Of a stretch of DNA of 46,074 bases, positions 41,627 through 46,074 are shown in pieces (positions within the stretch are counted from its first letter, which is position 1; every line of letters starts with the position of its first letter). Position numbers and translations under genes: made by a program. The stretch covers positions 1 to 46,074 of the forward strand of contig NZ_PGVB01000037.1 of assembly GCF_002860205.1 (NCBI RefSeq), in the 5' to 3' direction. The stretch comes from Bacillus sp. T33-2. GTDB taxonomy: Bacteria; Bacillota; Bacilli; Bacillales; Cytobacillaceae. The notes beneath the pieces are model-generated. The model was not told where the DNA came from and made no database searches. It was given only the letters and a program-made list of their open reading frames with translations.

Positions 41627-42406
41627 ATGGGAAATAATACGGATGAAAAATTGTATCGTCAAATCGTTGAATCCTCCACGGAGGCAATTATTATTCATCA
41701 AGATGGGAAATTTAAGTATATAAACCCTGCAGGACTAGACCTTTTACGGGTCACTTCCAGTGAGGAAGTTATAGGTAAATCTGTATTCGATATCGTACCC
41801 GACGAGTATATAGAGCTGACAGTAAGGCACGCACAAGCGGTCCTTGATGAAAATAAACCAACTGGAATTATCGAAAAACAATTTAGACGGTTTGATGGTT
41901 CAATAGTTGATGTAGAAACAAATTGTACTCCTGTTTTGTATGAGGATAAAAAAGCAATTCAATCTGTCGTCAGAGATATAACAAAGCGTAAAGAATTCGA
42001 AAGAACACTCGAAAAAGTGTCCAAAGAAATTAACACACTATCAGCTCCAGTCGTCCCTATTTTGGAAGGGGTCGCTGTGTTACCCCTAGTGGGTTCTATC
42101 AATTCTGAAAGAGCGAATTATATTTTAGAACATGTGCCTTTAAAAGTACAGGAACAGAATGTCCATACTTTGATTAGCGATTTTTCAGGCATCTATGAAC
42201 TTGATGCAATGGTAATCCAATGTCTGTTTGAAACTAGTGCCGTACTTGGTTTGCTTGGTGTTCGTTCTATTGTAACGGGAGTAAGACCCGAAATTGCCCA
42301 AAGCGTTGTTCAGCTCGGAGCCGATTTATCCCTAATACAGATATTTGGAACTTTACAGCAGGCAGTACGTGATTTGGTGTTAAAGGATAGCTTCGTAAGT
42401 GTTTGA
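41627..42406 (+). CDS. PAS-STAS protein (RsbR-paralogue-like)
   Basis: 259 aa. Residues about 7-120 form a PAS domain ending in the PAC segment (IQSVVRDITKRKEFE); a short linker helix leads to a STAS domain (about 140-255) with the RsbR-type stretch GVRPEIAQSVVQLGADLSLI. Such proteins act in or beside stressosomes that release sigma-B. The position equal to RsbRA Thr171 appears to be Ala (YELDAMVI) and that equal to Thr205 is Ser, so phosphorylation control would differ. The PAS lacks the LOV Cys motif (NCRFLQ), so it is not a YtvA-type photoreceptor. Solitary; terminator and repeat copy D follow. Confidence 0.85.
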   Translation: MGNNTDEKLYRQIVESSTEAIIIHQDGKFKYINPAGLDLLRVTSSEEVIGKSVFDIVPDEYIELTVRHAQAVLDENKPTGIIEKQFRRFDGSIVDVETNCTPVLYEDKKAIQSVVRDITKRKEFERTLEKVSKEINTLSAPVVPILEGVAVLPLVGSINSERANYILEHVPLKVQEQNVHTLISDFSGIYELDAMVIQCLFETSAVLGLLGVRSIVTGVRPEIAQSVVQLGADLSLIQIFGTLQQAVRDLVLKDSFVSV

Positions 42407-42476
42407 ATAGGATATCAACTATATTCCATGATATATTGTTATCCATCTTCACTACAGGTTCGTTCTCTGGAGTAAT

Positions 42477-42537
42477 AGCCGTCATGAGACGGCTTTTTCT
42501 TATTGTGCTAATGGGGCAGTTATGTTAAAGAAGGAAT
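42477..42537 (+). repeat. dispersed terminator-plus-box repeat, copy D
   Basis: AGCCGTC and GACGGCT form a perfect stem with T5 (terminator of the PAS-STAS gene); then TTATTGTGCTAATGGGGCAG and TTATGTTAAAGAAGGAAT. Here the hairpin is a different sequence but the box is shared with A, C and E. Confidence 0.7.
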
Positions 42538-42610
42538 ATAAACAAAATTGGTAGAATAAGTAATTGGATATAAATCTTAACGTCTAAATATTAATAAGAG
42601 GAGAATGTCC

Positions 42611-42643
42611 ATGGGAACTAACGAAGTAAAAAGTTTAAACTAA
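42611..42643 (+). other. possible 10-codon leader ORF
   Basis: AGAGGAGAATGTCC precedes ATG and ten codons reading MGTNEVKSLN before TAA, 25 bp upstream of the P-loop gene. The RBS is better than that of the main gene. It may be a leader peptide or a leftover gene start. Confidence 0.3.
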
Positions 42644-42668
42644 AAAAAGCACGGGGGGTAAAAAAAAT

Positions 42669-43166
42669 ATGAAACAATTGGGGACGCTATACTTTTTCTG
42701 TGGAAAAATGGGAGCTGGGAAATCAACTAAATCAAAACAATTGGCGATAGATAAACATGCGGTATTGTTGTCTGAGGATGAATGGATTTCATCTCTTTAT
42801 CCCAATCAGGTCGAATCATTTGAGGACTATCTAAAATTCTCAGCACAACTCAAGCCATTGGTGAAAAAACATGTCCAAAACATATTAAGTGTCGGTACAG
42901 ATGTAGTCATGGATTTTCCAGCTAACACTCAATCACTGCGAAAGTGGTTTTTGGATATGGCGTCAGAGGTCAATGCAAACCATCAACTAATTTTCCTTAA
43001 TTTAAATAACGAACAATGCTTACGTCAAATTGCACAAAGGCGTAACGAACAGCCTGAAAGAGCAGCTTTTGACACGGAAGCGGTGTTTATTCATGTTACT
43101 AATTTTTTTGAAGCACCAGAAGCATCCGAGGGTTTAAATATTTTAGAGTTTAGCGGAAAAGAATAA
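42669..43166 (+). CDS. P-loop AAA_33-type kinase-like ATP-binding protein
   Basis: 165 aa. Walker A GKMGAGKST (12-20) near the N-terminus, Walker B-like VVMDFPANT (about 78-86) and the lid region with LRQIAQRRNEQPERAAFDTE. It resembles the AAA_33/zeta-toxin-like small kinases and chloramphenicol phosphotransferase-like proteins that phosphorylate small molecules or nucleotides. The substrate is unknown. RBS GGGGGG is rather far from the ATG. It is solitary between repeat copies D and E, typical of the cassette pattern here. Confidence 0.8.
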   Translation: MKQLGTLYFFCGKMGAGKSTKSKQLAIDKHAVLLSEDEWISSLYPNQVESFEDYLKFSAQLKPLVKKHVQNILSVGTDVVMDFPANTQSLRKWFLDMASEVNANHQLIFLNLNNEQCLRQIAQRRNEQPERAAFDTEAVFIHVTNFFEAPEASEGLNILEFSGKE

Positions 43167-43289
43167 CAAGGAGTTTAATGATTCGTGTGTATAGAGTACC
43201 TTTTGTTATGGTAGGTGCTCTAATTGTGAGTAAGAAAAGTTTCAATGTGTATATGTTAAAATCGATATAACTTTGTGAAGTGGTACACT

Positions 43290-43375
43290 TAAACTAAGGG
43301 TGCGTTGATCCAGAAGGATTAACGCATCTTTTGTTGAATTCCTTATTGAACAAACGGGGCAGTTTAATGGAGGAT
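43290..43375 (+). repeat. dispersed terminator-plus-box repeat, copy E
   Basis: AAACTAAG, then GTGCGTTGATCC/GGATTAACGCAT (12-bp stem), a short T-run, TTGTTGAATTCCTTATTGAA and CAAACGGGGCAGTTTAATGG. The best complete copy; it lies 120 bp after the P-loop gene and 15 bp before the nuclease gene. Confidence 0.75.
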
Positions 43376-43389
43376 AGGAGAGTACTAGA

Positions 43390-44310
43390 ATGAAAAAGAA
43401 AATAAACATTTTATTCTCACTTTTAACAATCACCTTAATGGTTGGTTGTACCAACGTAGAAGATACATCCAATACAGTTGTAGGAACGGATACACAAAAA
43501 GCAGTCGCAGCCGAAAAAAATAATAATGCTAAAGAAGAAACTGACTCCACGGTTCCGGAGGAAACTGCCACCCAACCAAATAACGAACTGTTCTCAGGCT
43601 ACAATCTTATTGAAGTTGATGGTGGTGATCTGTCTGGACATCGTGAAACTAATGTTGTGGTTGACATTGGGTATGGGGACCGTGAATATTGGGCCTTTAC
43701 GAATGAATACGGGCAACTAGTGCGTGTCATTGCTGCTGAAATGATCCTACAGGATGACAGTATCGAACCAGTATTATCGACCGGCAGGTACTATCCTGAT
43801 GAGGCAAAGGTTCCGGGTGCCGACAGTGACGCTTTAGATGAAGGACATATCATTGCTGATTCTCTCGGAGGGGTATCAAATGCTTATAATATCACTCCGC
43901 AAGATAGCATACTAAATCGGCACGGTGATCAAGCTTATATGGAAGATTCATTCAGGAAAGCTGGTGGTGCTACTAATTTTGAAGCAATTATCACATATCC
44001 GAATACGGAAACGCAGATTCCTTCAAGTTATCAGTATACCTATACTTTAATGGGTAACGAAATCGTTGATACATTTGACAATGTGAACCCTGATGAAGTA
44101 AACTCATCACTCGGTTTAACAGGTAGTGAGCCTTCTGATTCAACTAGTTCAAACCCAAACGGTGATATTTCTAGCGTTGATACAAACGGTAATGGACAGG
44201 TGACGCTTAAAGAAGCAAAAGCAGCAGGTTTTAGTATGCCAATAACGAGTGATGATTGGTTATACCCATATATGCAAGATAATGATAAGGACGGTATGGT
44301 AGGTGAGTAA
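43390..44310 (+). CDS. secreted lipoprotein DNA/RNA non-specific endonuclease with EF-hand-like tail
   Basis: 306 aa. Lipoprotein signal with lipobox LMVGC (Cys20), a Lys/Glu/Thr-rich linker (25-65), and a nuclease domain (about 70-225) of the Endonuclease_NS_2/DNA-entry nuclease type with the catalytic DEGHIIADSLGG stretch (a DRGH variant) and the downstream NITPQDSILNRHGDQAYMED. The C-terminal 60 residues hold two calcium-loop-like motifs, DTNGNGQVTLKE and DNDKDGMVGE, as in Excalibur/EF-hand tails. It probably acts at the cell surface in nutrient scavenging, competence or competition. RBS AGGATAGGAG. A truncated last EF loop ends the protein. Confidence 0.88.
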   Translation: MKKKINILFSLLTITLMVGCTNVEDTSNTVVGTDTQKAVAAEKNNNAKEETDSTVPEETATQPNNELFSGYNLIEVDGGDLSGHRETNVVVDIGYGDREYWAFTNEYGQLVRVIAAEMILQDDSIEPVLSTGRYYPDEAKVPGADSDALDEGHIIADSLGGVSNAYNITPQDSILNRHGDQAYMEDSFRKAGGATNFEAIITYPNTETQIPSSYQYTYTLMGNEIVDTFDNVNPDEVNSSLGLTGSEPSDSTSSNPNGDISSVDTNGNGQVTLKEAKAAGFSMPITSDDWLYPYMQDNDKDGMVGE

Positions 44311-44505
44311 GCCCCTAGAACTTTGAGGCAAAATAAGTGAACTAATGAACAGTTTCCTCGTTGGACGATTTATAACAATTGCGAGTGGGTGTCTGTACAG
44401 GAACAACTGAAGTTAATGGTCATATCATCTATAAAATTTGTACGGTGAAAATATAATATTTTTTACTAACGGAAGGCTTTAGTTCAATAACGTTCTTCAA
44501 TTATC

Positions 44506-44563
44506 GGGCGCAATTCCGCAGCAAGAACTGTGCTCTTTCTTTATGGTAAGGGTCAGATTGTGG
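44506..44563 (+). repeat. GGGCGCAATT repeat, copy 1
   Basis: GGGCGCAATT and AATTGTGCTC-type arms (here GAACTGTGCTC) form a hairpin around CCGCAGCAAG, followed by TTTCTTTATGGTAAGGGTCA and GATTGTGG. Nearly identical to 45301-45358. The gap 44311-44650 contains nothing else recognisable. Confidence 0.75.
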
Positions 44564-44650
44564 AATACGGGAAGAATATTTTTATTTAAAAGAAGGAAAC
44601 ATCCATTTTTAATAGAATGTTAAATATTTTAATTAGAGGAGGTTGATCTG

Positions 44651-45166
44651 TTGGAGAGAAGAACTTTACTGGTATCTTCATTACCAGAGTATGAAGAAGA
44701 GATTGGCCGATGGCTATGGTGTCTAGAGGATGTTCGACGTACTCTTATAAGTGAATTAACTGGAACCAGCCAAAGCTTAATTGACCGGAAATTAGGAGAA
44801 AGACAATCAATTGGGACACTCTTGTATCACATTGCATTGATCGAGGCAGATTGGTTATATGTAGAAGTACTTGGAACTGATTGGGATCAAGAAATTAGCG
44901 CATTATTTCCTTTAGAACATCGAACTGACGGCAATTTAACTCACTTGGAGGGAGAAAGTATAGAGGAACATTTTTACCGCCTTAATAAGGTACGCGAAGT
45001 ATTTCTTTCCCACTTTCGTTCAATGGACTTAACGGATTGGCGAAAGCCGAGAGTACTTGAACATTATGACGTCACACCTGAGTGGGTTGTTTACCATTTG
45101 ATTGAACATGAATCGCATCATAGAGGTCAAATTTTTCAAATGCTTCGGGAATTACGAAATGATTAG
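44651..45166 (+). CDS. DinB/YfiT-family protein
   Basis: 171 aa starting at TTG 44651 with AGAGGAGGTTGATC upstream. The four-helix DinB fold is indicated by the metal-binding histidines in LLYHIALIEADWLY (about 57) and in the C-terminal EHESHHRGQIFQML (about 155-165). Family members are thiol-dependent or unknown hydrolases/transferases, often stress-linked; bacillithiol-S-transferases belong here. The substrate is unknown. Solitary, lying between the two GGGCGCAATT repeats. Confidence 0.88.
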   Translation: MERRTLLVSSLPEYEEEIGRWLWCLEDVRRTLISELTGTSQSLIDRKLGERQSIGTLLYHIALIEADWLYVEVLGTDWDQEISALFPLEHRTDGNLTHLEGESIEEHFYRLNKVREVFLSHFRSMDLTDWRKPRVLEHYDVTPEWVVYHLIEHESHHRGQIFQMLRELRND

Positions 45167-45300
45167 TGCTAAAGAGAGGGAACTATAATCCATCTGGAAT
45201 AACGGAATGGCTTTAGATAATTATAAAATCAATAAATGATGTTTAAGAAACGTTTATTCCACATTAATGATAAATCAAGTAGTGTAGTTATTCCATTAAA

Positions 45301-45358
45301 GGGCGCAATTCCGCAGCAAGAATTGTGCTCTTTGTTTATGTTAAGGGCCATATTGCGG
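45301..45358 (+). repeat. GGGCGCAATT repeat, copy 2
   Basis: GGGCGCAATT pairs with AATTGTGCTC in a 10-bp stem around CCGCAGCAAG; the tail TTTGTTTATGTTAAGGGCCA matches copy 1 closely. It can serve as terminator of the DinB gene, 135 bp upstream. An open frame across it (45236-45442) is not considered a gene. Confidence 0.75.
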
Positions 45359-45438
45359 TATAAGCGGCACTTTAAACCGGAGACTATAATATCTTTCGGT
45401 TTTCTTTTTATAATCGGAGTCAGTATCCGTAAATTTAT

Positions 45439-45469
45439 TTGACACTAACGCAGCGTAATACTTTAGCCT
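45439..45469 (+). promoter_or_regulatory. MerR-type promoter with 19-bp spacer
   Basis: TTGACA (45439-45444) and TAGCCT (45464-45469) have a 19-bp spacer holding the imperfect dyad CTAACG-CAG-CGTAAT. Over-long spacers with a central dyad are the hallmark of MerR-activated promoters. It lies just upstream of the broken MerR gene. Confidence 0.6.
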
Positions 45470-45491
45470 TGTAATATGGAGGTGAATTACG

Positions 45492-45830
45492 CTGTTTACA
45501 ACGGGAGAGATTTACAAAAGAACCGGATTTACTGAATGATCTATACGATATTATTCTAATTTGGATTTATTAAAAGCAAAGAAGAATGACAACGGTCAGT
45601 TGGTGTTATCCAAATCAGACTTAGAAAACATTGTACAAATACTTGCATCAAAAATAGCAGGTTATAAACTTAAAGATTTAATAGACCAACAACCTTCGTT
45701 AAGCTTTATTAAAGATGATTTAACACAAATTATTGCAGACTTAGAAAATGTATTATTCCATTTGGATCAAACTGACTCCGAGGAAAACCTTATGGAAAAT
45801 AATAAGGTTACTTCAAAATTACAATGCTAA
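45492..45830 (+). pseudogene. MerR-family regulator with an in-frame TGA
   Basis: From the CTG at 45492 (GGAGGTG 9 nt upstream) the frame reads LFTTGEIYKRTGFTE, TGA at 45537-45539, then SIRYYSNLDLLKAKKNDNGQ without a frame change to the TAA at 45830. This is the MerR winged helix (FTTGEIxKRTGxxxRSxRYYxxxxLL), with TGA exactly where Arg (CGA) is expected. The C-terminal half (about 60 residues) is a helical dimerisation/effector region. A 19-bp-spacer promoter precedes it. The nonstandard CTG start and the nonsense codon both suggest decay; translation restarting at the TTG at 45561 would lack the HTH start. Confidence 0.75.
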
Positions 45831-45854
45831 ATATTTGCGAAAGAGGTGATTGAA

Positions 45855-46074
45855 ATGGTGATGACTTATAAAATAATCGACACATTAAGTCAATATCAAG
45901 AATTACTTGCGATTACGGATTTAGAAAAAAGAAAAGATCATTTTCGTTTTACAATGATGAAGCCATTTGAGAAGATGTGGAATTTGATTAATGTTCCCCT
46001 AAAAGCAAAAGAACAAAGTGGCTATGATGTTGTAATGGCTACAAAAATGCTTGGCTTTGCAGATGTTTCTGATG
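45855..46074 (+). CDS. DUF2268-type putative zinc protease, N-terminal part (runs off the window)
   Basis: 73 codons are visible: MVMTYKIIDTLSQYQELLAI, then an amphipathic region with KPFEKMWNLINVP and GYDVVMATKMLGFADVSD. This resembles the N-terminus of DUF2268 predicted Zn-dependent proteases (often annotated YjaZ-like), whose HExxH motif would lie outside the window. The RBS GAGGTG is well placed 6 nt before the ATG. It starts 24 bp after the broken MerR gene and may have been its target. Confidence 0.6.
   Translation, partial: MVMTYKIIDTLSQYQELLAITDLEKRKDHFRFTMMKPFEKMWNLINVPLKAKEQSGYDVVMATKMLGFADVSD

Noticed and set aside
45236-45442. 68-codon plus-strand open frame between the DinB gene and the MerR relic
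   Set aside because: It runs straight through the GGGCGCAATT repeat hairpin, has no RBS and no protein-like pattern.

Overview
The window is a Bacillaceae (low-GC, Gram-positive) chromosome segment. Its backbone is the block hpf / secA / prfB (with its programmed frameshift) / yvjA-like YitT gene / cccB / ftsE-ftsX / ctpB / minJ, which I recall in this order from Bacillus subtilis. Ribosome-binding sites are strong and purine rich, GTG and TTG starts are common, and hpf carries a sigma-B type promoter. The genus cannot be fixed; metal-respiring relatives such as Mesobacillus are plausible because of the cytochromes, but that is inference.

Layout. 1-180: truncated IS630-type transposase. 507-1052: hpf. 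1248-9758: an accessory sugar-acid or amino-sugar module with a PRD-type PTS regulator, ascorbate-type EIIA/EIIB/EIIC, a phosphotriesterase-like hydrolase, a creatininase-family amidohydrolase, a KDGP-type aldolase, a SIS-domain protein and a DUF1028 Ntn-hydrolase. 9965-11277: a gene relic, a 21-bp repeat array and a NERD protein. 11493-19700 (minus strand): six genes for four multiheme c-type cytochromes (10, 12, 6 and 8 CxxCH motifs, 36 in total), a TPR membrane protein and an NHL beta-propeller membrane protein. Two cytochromes are NapC/NirT-like membrane-anchored proteins and two are secreted with Ig/FN3-like N-terminal domains. This looks like a quinol-to-exterior electron conduit, and a CRP/FNR-type box lies upstream. 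Together about 19 kb are inserted between hpf and secA.

20286-34807: conserved core genes for protein export, translation termination, cytochrome c551, FtsEX with an adjacent coiled-coil M23 hydrolase, the CtpB protease and MinJ. Among them sit an RRNPP-type regulator broken by an in-frame amber codon and an EAL-domain gene with a long structured leader.

34820-46074: an AT-rich accessory zone beginning with a multiply frameshifted tyrosine recombinase. It is made of small, mostly solitary genes (HNH-type N-domain, bacteriocin-like precursor with possible immunity protein, XRE regulator plus membrane protein, PAS-STAS protein, P-loop kinase-like protein, secreted nuclease, DinB protein, broken MerR, DUF2268). 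Many are separated by related terminator-plus-box repeats, giving a cassette-like appearance. Several genes are broken by a single frameshift or nonsense codon, whereas the core genes are intact.
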